DNA from: Malacoplasma sp.
Lineage (GTDB): Bacteria > Bacillota_I > Bacilli_A > Mycoplasmatales > Mycoplasmoidaceae
Assembly (NCBI GenBank): GCA_029258015.1
Contig: JARHZT010000030.1
Coordinates: 1-20,313 of the forward strand
Reading direction: 5' to 3'
Length of the DNA stretch: 20,313 bases
Numbering within the stretch: position 1 is the stretch's first letter; each line of letters begins with the position of its first letter. Both the position numbers and the translations under genes were made by a program. Shown piece after piece: positions 1-9,668 of this stretch. The notes beneath the pieces were generated by a model. It had not been told where the DNA came from. It ran no database searches and worked only from the letters and a program-made list of their open reading frames with translations.

Positions 1-2
1 TT

Positions 3-3000
3 GATGACTTAGTAGAAATAATTAATCAATTACAAATATATGTGCCAAGATCAAAATTAGATTCATTAATGAATGATTTTTCAACTAACAAAAATAAAAT
101 AATTTCATATATATTAAATTATTTGGAGAATATTAAAAATAAATTGCTTCAAATTCAAAAAAAGGCAATTGATATTCAAAAAGATAAAGGTACATGAAAT
201 TTATATTTAACTAGATATTTTTTAAAAGGACCAACACCATATAAAAAACAAATTGTTAATGCACCATTGATCATGTATTCTGTTGGTATAACTGTAGAAA
301 AAAATAAACTTTTTATATACAAAAAAAATGAAATAAATGAGTTGAATGAAAAGATTATAGTTTTTTTACAAAGAGATATAGGCAAACAGAAAAAAAGCAT
401 AGGTGATTTTGAAATTTCTCAAAATATATCAAAAATAAAATCTTCATTGGAAGATATCATAGAAAAAGAAATTTACATATCTTCTAAAGGTGATATGGAT
501 TTTATAGGAGAAACAACAAATGATATTCAAAATGAATATAAAAAATTGTATATAGAAGACAGAGTTTGCTTAGGAATTTATGAACCTTCTGGTGGGAAAC
601 TTAAAGAAGATTTAGAAATAATTTTAAAATCAGAATCTCATAAAGAAATTTTTGATAGAGATCCAATCATTAATATTAATGATATTAAAGAAAAAGAATT
701 GGATGCAGAACCAATATTGCAAATAGATAAATTGGATATATATCAAAGATTTGCAGTTAGAGCAGCATTAACCGACAATACAATTATTCATGGTCCACCT
801 GGTACAGGTAAATCTGAAGTTATAACAAACATTATATCTAATTTACTGTTTTTTGATAAGGATGTTGTTGTTGTATCGGAAAAAGTTGCTGCACTTGATG
901 TGTTAAAAAAGAGATTAAAAAACTTAAATCTTTTTTCATTATTAATTTATGAAAATGATAAAGAAGTATTTTATAAATCAATTACTAATTTATCTAATCT
1001 ATTAGGTAATAGTTGGATGGATAATAAAAAATCAAATCCAGTTTCTGTGAATTTATTAGATAAGATTTCAAAAAATTTAGTTGTTGTAAAAGCATTTAAA
1101 AACAATATCAAAAGATATGACAAGTTTGTTAATTTTCAGTGTAATGACTCAACGTTTTTAGATTTCTTAGCTGAACTTGCAAATATTGGGGGGAATGATT
1201 TTTTAAATCTAGTTATCCATAACAAGGTTATAGATAAATATCAAAAAAAGGCAACAGAATTGAAAATGGATATTAATTCATTATTTGAATTTACAGATGC
1301 GTATTGTGACTTTTTAGAAAGATATGAAATCAATGATGAAATAAAATTTGATACATTTTCAAGAATTACAACAAATTTAAAAAAATATTTTGATGATTAC
1401 TCTATAGACTGCAATAAAGAAGGATTTGAAAATGATGTTTTAGAAAATGCTAATGAATTATCTGAATATTTAATTGATAAACCACATTATCAAAAAAAGT
1501 TAAGAAAAGATCCAAATAAATTTTATAGTGATGTTGAAGCATTTAAAAAAATAAAAAGCAATTGTGTAGGACTAATTAAAGATGATTTTTTCAATAACTT
1601 TAACAAATATAGCAAAACAGTAAGAGCATTTCTGAATGTCTTTAATTTAGCTAAAGATGCTCATAAAAAATATATATTTGATTGCTATATAAATGAACTA
1701 AACATAACAAATAAAAAACCTCACAATAAAATGTTTTATAAACAAAAGTTTTCAAAGAATGATGAAATAGTTTTAAATGATTTGAGAAAAATAGTGGATT
1801 TAAAATTAGATGAATACAACGATTTTGATTACATTGTTCAAAATATTGAAATATTTAATCCATTATCAATCTTATATTTTTTTAATGAAAATATATTTGA
1901 AGAAAAATACATAGAATTTATTAGTTCTAAATATTACACTTTAGGATTAGAATTTTATTTCTTTAAAAAAGAATTCAATTTGAATGAAACAAAGTTTAAT
2001 AAATTAATAAGATTAGAAAAAACAAAAAATGAATTTACTAATTTATTTCCTGAGTTTTTGGACAAGAATTTATTCCAATTTTTAATAAACAATTATAAAA
2101 ATGTTGAATGAAAAAATTATGATAACCATATAAAAGATATAGTTAAAGCAAATTTATTAAAAAAACTTTCAAATCTTAATTCGCATGATAAACAACATGT
2201 TCAAAAATGTATTAGTGTTGCTAATCTTAAAAGAAAACAACCGATGCTAAAATTTATAAAAGAATATGATTTAGCATTAAAACAATTATTCCCCATATGG
2301 ATAGCTAGACCAGAACAAATTTCTTTATTCATACCTTTAAAAAGAGCCTATTTTAAATATGGGATTTATGATGAAGCAAGTCAGATGTTTTTAGAAAGAG
2401 CTTATCCACTTTTATTTAGATCAGGAATTAATATAGTAGCTGGTGATGATAAACAACTAAAACCAACAAGTTTTTTTACTACTAGATATGAAGATGATGA
2501 GAATGAATTTGAAATAGATGATTTAGATGTACAAGAATCATTATTAGATAGGGCTATAGTAACTTCGTGAAATCAGGTCACACTTAAAAACCACTATCGT
2601 TCACAGTTTAAAGAATTAATAGAATTTTCAAGCAAATATATTTATGATAATGAATTAAACTATGCATCAAAAAATGTAACTATAGTAGAAAAACCATTAG
2701 AAGTTGTTAATGCATTTGGTATTTTTGATGAAGGTAAAAACAAAGAAGAAGCAGTAGAAATCATTAAAATTTTAGATAAGAATATTAATAAATTTAAAAG
2801 TATATTAGTTATTACATTTAACAGTGCACAAGCAACATATTTAACATCATTATTAATGAATGGTAAAGTTAATAATTCAAAAATTGTTGATAAATTTTTA
2901 AATGGTTATTTAGATGTTATAAATATAGAAAATGTCCAAGGTAATGAAGCAGATTTAGTTATTTTATCTATATCTTATGGAAAGAAAAAAGATGGTGGAA

Positions 3001-3551
3001 AAATTCGTTCTAATTTTGGACCTATAATTCAAGATGGTGGTAAAAACAGATTAAATGTTGCTATAACAAGAGCTAAGTTAAAAATGATAGTTGTTAAAAG
3101 TTTATTTGCAGGTGATATTAGCGATACTAACAATACCAACTTAATTGTTTTCAAGCAATTTATAGCTTTCTTAGATAATTATGAAAAAAATGATAATTCG
3201 CTTAATAATTTGAATTTAAATTTTAATAGTGCATTTAAAATAAATGTTTATGAAACAATTAAAAAATATATAGAAGAACATGGCTTAAAATTAATACCTA
3301 ATTTTGACATAGGAAATAAAAAAATAGATTTAGTTATTATGGACAAAAACTTAAATAAGGTATTATTAGGAATTGAACTTAACAATTGACACGAAGAAGA
3401 TGATGCACTAAGTTTATTAGAAGAAATCGAAGATCAAATATTTTTAGAAGCAAGAGGTTATAAATTGTTTAGAATATTTGAACATGAATGACTACAAAAT
3501 AAAAAACATTGTCTTGAAAGAATGTTTTATGAATTAAAGGAATCACTATAG
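3..3551 (+). CDS. SF1 (Upf1/DNA2-like) helicase with C-terminal endonuclease-like domain, 5' end outside window
   Basis: The frame is open from base 3 to a TAG at 3549-3551 (1182 residues visible) and reads through several TGA codons as Trp. Superfamily 1 helicase motifs occur in order, numbered from the first visible residue: Walker A GPPGTGKS at 264-271, followed by the V-S-E-K-x-A-A-L-D-V-L segment typical of large Upf1-like helicases; Walker B DEAS at 790-793; GDDKQLKP from 814; NHYRSQ from 863; VQGNEADLVILS from 978; and NRLNVAITRAK from 1015. About 500 residues without clear motifs lie between Walker A and B. The C-terminus (about 1080-1182) resembles the Vsr/REase_MTES_1575-type nuclease fused to such helicases: D1109 in KIDLVIMD and E1125-x-N1127 in GIELNN, where a Lys, Asp or similar residue is more usual. 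The likely role is ATP-driven translocation coupled to nucleic-acid cleavage in DNA metabolism or defence. The helicase call is firm; the nuclease call and the role are inference. Confidence 0.88.
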
Positions 3552-3558
3552 GTTGAGT

Positions 3559-4284
3559 ATGGAAAATAAGATTTTAATTTATAAATTTTGAATGGGAGAT
3601 AAGCAAAAAAAAGAAGAATTATTGAATGAAATTTATCTTTTTAACAAAAATTCAAAATTATTCACCATTAAACTTGGTCCTACTAGACATGAACACAAAT
3701 CTTTATTAGAAAAATATCCTTCATATAAAAAATTTGTTGAGAATGAAGAATATGCATCTGCTTCAGACATCTATAGATTTTATGTTTTATCCAAAGACAT
3801 TAATTGCATTTATATGGATGCTACAATGGAGTTTGAAGAGCAAAAACTTTATAGATTATATAAAAAATGTGAATCAGAAAAAAGAAATTGTTTTGTATTT
3901 GAATCTTTTAGAATTGTATGATCTGGATTTATTATAAACATTAGTCTTTGTCCTTTGTTTGAACAATGTTTAGCTGATGCGAACTCTCATAAATTTATAG
4001 CAAGTTCTATTACTTTATCTAAAATGTTGATTAAAAATGATTTGATAGAAAATTATAGAAATGTTGATAAAGATAAAATTAAGCAATTAGATATTTCTTT
4101 TTTATGTATTAATGAACCTATAGATACAGTTAAAATACATCCATTAGAATCTAGAAGAAAAAAGAAAAGATTGAATTTATGAACTAATAAGAAAAAAAGA
4201 TTTTATAAAACTAATTTAAGAGATTTAATCTTTTTAAACTTACCAAATCATATACAAAAAATAATCTTTAGACTAGTAAAATAG
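3559..4284 (+). CDS. Glycosyltransferase-like protein, DXD sugar-binding family (Gly_transf_sug/GT32-like)
   Basis: This is a 241-residue protein with two in-frame TGA codons read as Trp (3919-3921 and 4180-4182). ATG 3559 is chosen because it restores the N-terminal K-F-W-M-G segment that corresponds to the family's I-x-W-x-G opening, and because it lies 7 bases after the helicase stop, which suggests translational coupling. The segment ASASDIYRFYVLS (D70) followed by IYMDATME (D87) matches the family pattern of A-x-x-S-D-x-x-R-x-x-x-L followed by G-G-x-Y-x-D-x-D. However, the Gly pair is replaced by I-N and the second Asp of DXD by Thr89. Members transfer sugars from nucleotide-sugar donors to surface polysaccharide or lipid. 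The very basic tail (RRKKKR, then NKKKR) is unusual. A glycosyltransferase next to a helicase is unexpected, so sharing a transcript may be incidental. It may be a divergent or inactive member. Confidence 0.62.
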
Positions 4285-4299
4285 TCTGAAGATTTTTTT
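4263..4299 (+). terminator. Rho-independent terminator overlapping the end of the glycosyltransferase-like gene
   Basis: The arms 4263-4275 (AATCTTTAGACTA) and 4282-4294 (TAGTCTGAAGATT) pair with one mismatch around a six-base loop, and a run of T follows at 4293-4299. The stop codon TAG at 4282-4284 is the first part of the right arm, so the terminator is embedded in the coding end. Confidence 0.85.
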
Positions 4300-4352
4300 A
4301 AAATAATTGTAAAAAATAATAAATTATGTAGTATAGTAAAATTTTATGGTTG

Positions 4353-4388
4353 TTGAGTTTCATTTTTTATATTGGTAGAATAATTATA
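4353..4388 (+). promoter_or_regulatory. Probable promoter of the HMW-like gene, giving a very short leader
   Basis: TTGAGT at 4353-4358 and TAGAAT at 4376-4381 are separated by 17 bases. The predicted start near 4388 leaves a leader of only about 10 bases before ATG 4398, and no Shine-Dalgarno sequence is visible there. This is inference from consensus matching. Confidence 0.5.
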
Positions 4389-4397
4389 GTTTAGTGA

Positions 4398-6338
4398 ATG
4401 AAAATGCGTAGAAATAATTTCCATATAAATAATAAAGCAGCTTTAGAAATAGAACTTTTAGATAGAACAAATAAAATTAAAAATACTATTAGACATTTAA
4501 ATGAAAAAAGAATAAGAACAAACTATGCTTCTGAAAAGCAACAATTAACACATGATATTCAAACACTAGAGTTTCAATTAAGTGAAATTGAAAATTTTCT
4601 TGTTCATAATCTTAAGTCTGATAGAGTTATAAATTTAAAAATTGATGCATATAAAAAAGAAATTAGAGAAATAGAATATTTATTAGAAAACCAAAGAATG
4701 TCTAAAAAAGATTATTCACAATTACTAAATAAGAAAATGGATTTAAATATTTTTATTTCTGAAATGATGATGAAAAATCAATGTGGTTATTCAAGTCATA
4801 ACTTTTATAGAAATGAACATATCTATAATAATGATTTTATGTATCACAATGATTATTCAAATCAGAATATACACAATTGTCACTTCAATAATAGATTAAA
4901 TAATTCAGATTCTTATTATGAAAATCATTGTTTAAATCGTTCTTATGCAAGTGATTGTCATCATGCACCAAGATATGATGATAGTTACATGCATCCACAT
5001 CATTATGCTCATAGTTATAATGAACATAATTATTCTTCAAATTATCACCATACACCATTACCAGAACAACACTATCATTTTCATAATAATTTTGATACAC
5101 ACTATCAAGGCTATCATGAAATGAATAGACCGGTTTATCAAAATCTAGTTAGAGAAGTTCCAGTTCATGGTAAAACTATGGTTCAAGAAGTTGTTAAAGA
5201 AGTACCAATTCATGTTCCTGGTAAAACGATAGTTCAAGAGGTAATCAAAGAAGTACCTGTAGAAATTATTAAAGAAGTTGAAGTAATCAAAGAAGTACCT
5301 GTGGAAGTTGTTAAAGAAGTACCTATTGAAGTGTTAAAAGAAGTGCAAATAGAAGTACCGGTAGAAGTTCCGGTTGAAGTAATCAAAGAAGTACCTGTAG
5401 AAATTATCAAAGAAGTACAAGTGCCTAGTGAAACGATTATACAAGAAGTACCTGTTGAAGTAATTAGAGAAGTTCCTGTTGAAATTATCAAAGAAGTGGA
5501 AGTTATAAAACCAATAGACACTAATAATGAAGTAATAAAAACTGAAATTATAGAAGAAACTCAAACAGTAGATGCTCCTGTTGAAAAAGAAAATCATGAA
5601 ATAGAAAATAATTACTCATATCAAGAAGAACAAACTTATACTGAAGGATATGAAGGAATTCCTAATGATAATCAACAACAAGCATATAGTAATGATCAAA
5701 CATATGATAATAATTACTCATATCAAGAAGAACAAACTTATGTTGACGGATATGAAAATCAAAACTATGCAGAAGGTCAATATAATGATGATCAAGCATA
5801 TGATAATAATTACTCATATCAAGAAGAACAAACTTATGTGGATGGATATGATGATCAAAATTATACTGGAGAACAATATCAAGAAGATCAAATCTATGAA
5901 CATCAAACATATGATAATAATCAATATGTAGATCAAAGTTATGAAGAACAAATGTATCAAGATAACCAATATCAAGATCAAACATACAATGATGGTTATG
6001 ACATGAATAATCAAAATGGTATGGAATATCAAAGTCTTAAAGATAATCCTAATTATGCAAATAATGAAGGATTTGAACAGCAACAATATATGCATGAAGA
6101 AATAACAAATAATGTTAATAATGTAAATGTCTTAAGAGATGCTAATGTTATAAGACAACCAGAAAAAATTGTTATTAAAGAAGTAATTGTTCCAGTTGAG
6201 GTTGTTAAAGAAGTTAAGGTTTATGTTCCTTCAAATGAACTTAATAAACAAGATAATAAAGAAGTGATAAGTAATCAAGAGTTGTATGAAGAATATGATA
6301 ATGATGGTTATCCGGAACATGTTCTTGAAGGCAGATAA
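4398..6338 (+). CDS. HMW-like repeat protein, possible terminal-organelle/cytadherence cytoskeletal protein
   Basis: This 646-residue protein has no signal peptide and no membrane segment. Residues 1-125 are charged and heptad-like and probably form a coiled coil. Residues about 130-235 are very rich in His, Tyr and Asn. Residues about 243-374 are repeats of the type E-V-P-V-E-V-[IV]-K. Residues about 395-560 are acidic, rich in Gln, Tyr and Asn, and hold three exact copies of NNYSYQEEQTY. A last E-V-P-like block (I-V-I-K-E-V-I-V-P-V-E-V-V-K-E-V) lies near 590-615. This modular, skewed composition is known from mycoplasma HMW-type proteins that build the detergent-insoluble attachment organelle, but the match is compositional rather than a domain identification. 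The gene stands alone between two terminators. The start is uncertain because no ribosome binding site is visible; the alternative ATG two codons downstream would change little. Confidence 0.7.
   Translation: MKMRRNNFHINNKAALEIELLDRTNKIKNTIRHLNEKRIRTNYASEKQQLTHDIQTLEFQLSEIENFLVHNLKSDRVINLKIDAYKKEIREIEYLLENQRMSKKDYSQLLNKKMDLNIFISEMMMKNQCGYSSHNFYRNEHIYNNDFMYHNDYSNQNIHNCHFNNRLNNSDSYYENHCLNRSYASDCHHAPRYDDSYMHPHHYAHSYNEHNYSSNYHHTPLPEQHYHFHNNFDTHYQGYHEMNRPVYQNLVREVPVHGKTMVQEVVKEVPIHVPGKTIVQEVIKEVPVEIIKEVEVIKEVPVEVVKEVPIEVLKEVQIEVPVEVPVEVIKEVPVEIIKEVQVPSETIIQEVPVEVIREVPVEIIKEVEVIKPIDTNNEVIKTEIIEETQTVDAPVEKENHEIENNYSYQEEQTYTEGYEGIPNDNQQQAYSNDQTYDNNYSYQEEQTYVDGYENQNYAEGQYNDDQAYDNNYSYQEEQTYVDGYDDQNYTGEQYQEDQIYEHQTYDNNQYVDQSYEEQMYQDNQYQDQTYNDGYDMNNQNGMEYQSLKDNPNYANNEGFEQQQYMHEEITNNVNNVNVLRDANVIRQPEKIVIKEVIVPVEVVKEVKVYVPSNELNKQDNKEVISNQELYEEYDNDGYPEHVLEGR
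5125..5520 (+). repeat. Val-Pro-Val-Glu repeat region within the HMW-like gene
   Basis: About 130 codons consist of degenerate units encoding E-V-P-V-E-[VI]-[IV]-K or a shortened E-V-x-V-I-K form. Related DNA words such as GAAGTACCTGTAGAA and AAAGAAGTACCT recur many times with silent and conservative changes. Alternating Val and Glu with regular Pro suggests an extended or beta-type stalk. The repeats offer substrates for slippage or recombination that would change the length in frame. Confidence 0.85.
5607..5837 (+). repeat. Three exact 33-bp Tyr/Gln-rich direct repeats
   Basis: The same 33 bases, encoding NNYSYQEEQTY, start at 5607, 5709 and 5805, that is 102 and 96 bases apart. Each copy is followed by a related unit containing G-Y-[ED]. 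DNA identity over all 33 bases, while the intervening bases differ, points to recent duplication or gene conversion. Confidence 0.9.
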
Positions 6339-6364
6339 AGACTAGAGAAATCTAGTCTTTTTTT
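6337..6364 (+). terminator. Rho-independent terminator after the HMW-like gene
   Basis: A perfect 10-bp stem, AAAGACTAGA at 6337-6346 and TCTAGTCTTT at 6351-6360, closes a GAAA tetraloop and runs into further T residues. It begins within the TAA stop codon. Confidence 0.93.
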
Positions 6365-6391
6365 ATTTGTTTTAACATGATCATATAGTTG

Positions 6392-6405
6392 GTTGTATGT
6401 ACAAC
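6392..6405. promoter_or_regulatory. Short palindrome upstream of the Mza-like operon (possible operator)
   Basis: GTTGTA and TACAAC form a perfect 6-2-6 inverted repeat about 40 bases before the ATPase start. It overlaps TTGGTT at 6389-6394, a possible -35 element paired 17 bases later with a poor -10 (TGATAA at 6412-6417). Repeats this short arise by chance in AT-rich DNA, so this is only a candidate. Confidence 0.25.
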
Positions 6406-6445
6406 AAAAATTGATAAAAAAGAAATAAAGATTTTTGGAGTATAT

Positions 6446-8215
6446 ATGGCAGAAGCAAAAGTGGTTGCCACCTATGAAATGATTAAAGCATTTTATAATC
6501 AACCATCTAATAAATGATTAGCACTAGCTGAATTTATAGATAATTCTATATCTTCGTGGCAAAATAAAAACCCAAATGCAGATATCTATGGGTTAGTAAT
6601 TAACATAGTTTATGATTCAAGAGATTCTAGTAATAAAAAGCTAATTATCGAAGATAATGCAAACGGAATGAATGAAGAAGAATTGTTATGTGCAATGCAA
6701 CCACATAATAGAGTTGGAAAATCCTCAACTGATTATAACCAATATGGAGTTGGTATGAAATTTGGTTGTTTTTGAAATGGACAAGATGCAACTATTTATA
6801 GTAAGAAAAATAATTTTCCAGAATATTATGTTTCTTTAAAAACTTCTAAGAAAAACTCATCTGAAGAAGCTGTTTTTCATTCTTATGTTTCAATTAACAC
6901 TCAAATACCTGCAACTGGTACAAAAATAGTTATTGAAAATTTGTATGATAATAGGTCATTAAAATCTAATGATATAGATGAAATCAAAAAAGCTTTAGGT
7001 TGAAGGTATAACAAATTGATAAATGCTGGATTGATTATCACTATTAAAGAAATTAAAGCAGATAAAAATTTTAAAGAAGATACAAATATTAAAATTGCAG
7101 CATTTGAAAATGAACCTTACAATTTTAAAGTTTTTTTATCTGAGATGAAGAAAAAGGTAGATAATATTCAAGCTTTTGAAAAGAGTTGTGAAGATAAAGT
7201 TAGAGAAATTTTATTAGAAGCAAAACCTAGTGAAAAGATTAAAAAATTATTTTGTGAAAAGTTCTTGAATAAAGAAGATTTAGTAGGTGAAATAAAAGTA
7301 AATGTAAACAATGACAATTTAGAAGGAAGAGTTTCAAAATATTTAATTAAAAATGAAAAACCAGAAGAAGAATATAAATACAATGCAACATTGAAATTTG
7401 GTATTCTTTCTACTAAATTAAGTGGAAAATATGCTGAGAGATGTGGTTTATCTACATATCACATAAAAAGAGCTATAAATCATGGACCTAATATTACTAG
7501 TAAAAGTATTGAAACAAATTATTCTAATACTATTTCTTTTAGTGGAAAATCTAAATCATCGGGTGCTAATCCTACATGAAGACGTTTGTATGGTGAAATA
7601 GATTTATCAGGTATTGAAACCCCAGACCAAAATAAAGGAAGGTTTAATTGGTCATTACATGGTGAAGAAGATGTGAAGAGTATTTTAAGTGTTATTTGAG
7701 ATGAACTTATCCCGCTTTTAAATGTAATGGTAGAATCTGAAAAACTTAAAAAAGCAGAAGTTGTTGTTGAAGAAAAGAAAATTGAAAAAATTGCTAAATT
7801 AAATGAAAGTATTATGAATAATGATTTAATCTCATTTTCCATTGATAAAGTTGGTGAGCAATCATGTGTTTTGTATCAGATAAAAGATACTAATAAAAAA
7901 ATTAGAATTATTGAAAGAAATAAAAGTGATGAAGGTTTTATTAGTATTTCATCTAATGAAAAAGATGTTGTTTCTGTGACTACAAATGTAGACCATAGAA
8001 TATGAAAACCTTTTATTAACAATAGAGAAAATTTAAATTATAGAGCTACAACAGTTTATCCTATAGTTTTAGTTATTGTTATTTGTAATGAATACATGAA
8101 AAATAATAGTGATTGAAAAGATATATTTGAACAGTTTTTTAGTAATGAAGGTTATGAAGTTTTTGAAGTTATTAATGAATTAATGAAAGTTTTGGTTCCT
8201 GAAAAAGAAGTTTAG
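6446..8215 (+). CDS. MutL/MORC-like GHKL ATPase (first gene of the Mza-like operon)
   Basis: This 589-residue protein starts at an ATG preceded by GGAG at 6437-6440, with five bases between. It has the GHKL (gyrase, Hsp90, histidine kinase, MutL) ATP-binding motifs: E29-F-I-D-N33, the Mg/ATP helix; E69-D-N-A-N-G-M75, a variant of D-x-G-x-G; and Y100-G-V-G-M-K105, the ATP lid. Such ATPases dimerise on ATP binding and act as DNA clamps. MutL/MORC homologues of this kind were described by Iyer and colleagues in prokaryotic restriction-type operons with Z1 helicases, and later in the Mza defence system. The C-terminal half (about 390-589) has no motif I recognise. Several in-frame TGA codons are read as Trp. 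The stop is separated by one base from the next start, so the genes are co-transcribed. The ATPase family is firm; the defence role is inferred from the neighbours. Confidence 0.87.
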
Positions 8216-8216
8216 T

Positions 8217-9668
8217 ATGAAATGAAGAATAGTTAGTAAAGCTATAGATAATTATGAAAAAAATGTTAGTTATATTAAGTTTGAAGATAATGATAAAAAT
8301 TTCATTCAAAGAAATTTAGATAACATTTTTTCTAACAACCATAAAGAATGTGTTTTGTGTATAGGACAAGTACAATCTGGAAAAACAGCAAACATTATTG
8401 AATGCATTAAATATGGTATAAACAACAAATATCCTATTATTGTTGTAATCGGAGGAATAACTAATTTGTTGTTAGAGCAAACAAGACAAAGAATTGAAGA
8501 TAATATCAATGATTTCAATAGAGTAAAAATATTGAACACTAAAGAGGAACTAATAAACATTGAGAGATATTTATCACAAGGATACACTGTTGTTTCTATT
8601 GTTATTAAAGGAAAAGATATTTTAGAATCATTATTTTGTAACTTAAATAGTTTGGATTTAGAAAATGACTATCAAAATGTTTTAATTATCGATGATGAAT
8701 GTGATTATGGAAGTTTGAATATCAATGGAGGTTCAACAATTCATAATAATGTGGTTGAACTTTACAATAGAATATCTAATGGGAAACTTTTAAATTTTAC
8801 TGGTACTCCTTTTGCAAATATTTTAAGTGAAATATCTATAGGAAATAGACCGGATAGAATTGTTGTATTAGAAAACTACAATGATTATTGTGGCTGTGAA
8901 AAATTTAATAATTCAAACTGTTATGTTCCAAAAGAATATGTAAAAAGTAATTTAGATATAAATGCACTTATGTTTTCCTTTAAAACATGAATTATAACTA
9001 CCGCTATATATATGCTTGAAAATGAAGAGAAGTGTAAATCTGAATTTTTAATTAATGTTGATACAGAAAAATATAAACATGAAATTCTTAAAAGTAATTT
9101 ATTTAGAGTTATAAGAAATTTTTATGATTCTATAGATCACATTCCTTTTTGAATAGATGATTTTTTAAAAGAGATGAATTTATATCAATATGTAAACTAT
9201 AAAAATGAAATAATAGATAATGTTTTAAAAATCTTAAAATATCTTAGTGATTTTCTATCTATTACAGTTTTAAATTCTAATAATGTAGAGTCTAAAAAAT
9301 TTAAAAGTGGACACTATGATTTTCATATAGTTATAGCTGGTTTCATGGCATCAAGGGGTTTTACTTTTGATAATTTAATGACAGTTTTATTTTTAAATAA
9401 TCCAGAAGATGAAGTTAAGATTGACACTCTTTTACAAAAATGTAGATGATTTGGAAATAGAAAAAATAGAATGCATTTAATGAAAATTATTACAAATGAC
9501 AAAATAGTACAAGCTTTAAATGATGCACAAAAATATATTGAATTATTTGAAAAAGGATCTGTTATAGAAGATATTAATGCTATTGAATTAAACATTATGT
9601 ATTTAGATGAAAGAAATAAAGTGTTGGACAGAAAGGTGGTATCAACTGATGCAAAGAAAAGAAAATAA
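8217..9668 (+). CDS. Z1-domain superfamily II helicase-like protein
   Basis: This 483-residue protein carries the Z1-domain hallmarks: GQVQSGKTAN from residue 50 (Walker A), then a V-I-G-G-I-T-N-L-L-L-E-Q-T-R-Q-R segment, DDECD at 159-163 (Walker B), TGTPFAN from 195 (the T-A-T-P-F-A-N motif), SRGFTF from 379 and QKCRWFGNR from 407. In the last motif the conserved Trp411 is a TGA codon (9447-9449), which supports the recoding. The domain occurs in ATP-dependent restriction-like systems next to MutL-type ATPases and is thought to move or remodel DNA. ATG 8217 is chosen because it lies one base after the ATPase stop and gives a complete N-terminus; the third codon is already TGA. The protein is shorter than many Z1 proteins, which often carry extra N-terminal sequence. 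It overlaps the following gene by 20 bases. Confidence 0.87.

Noticed and set aside
5125..5937. Possible CRISPR array or non-coding tandem repeat
   Set aside because: The repeats stay in frame with the 646-residue protein and vary at silent positions, there are no unique spacers of constant length, and no cas genes are nearby.
5234..6095. Long open frames on the minus strand, and an alternative plus-strand frame, opposite the HMW-like gene
   Set aside because: They arise from the repeat composition of the real gene. Their translations are low-complexity mirror repeats without ribosome binding sites or recognisable domains.
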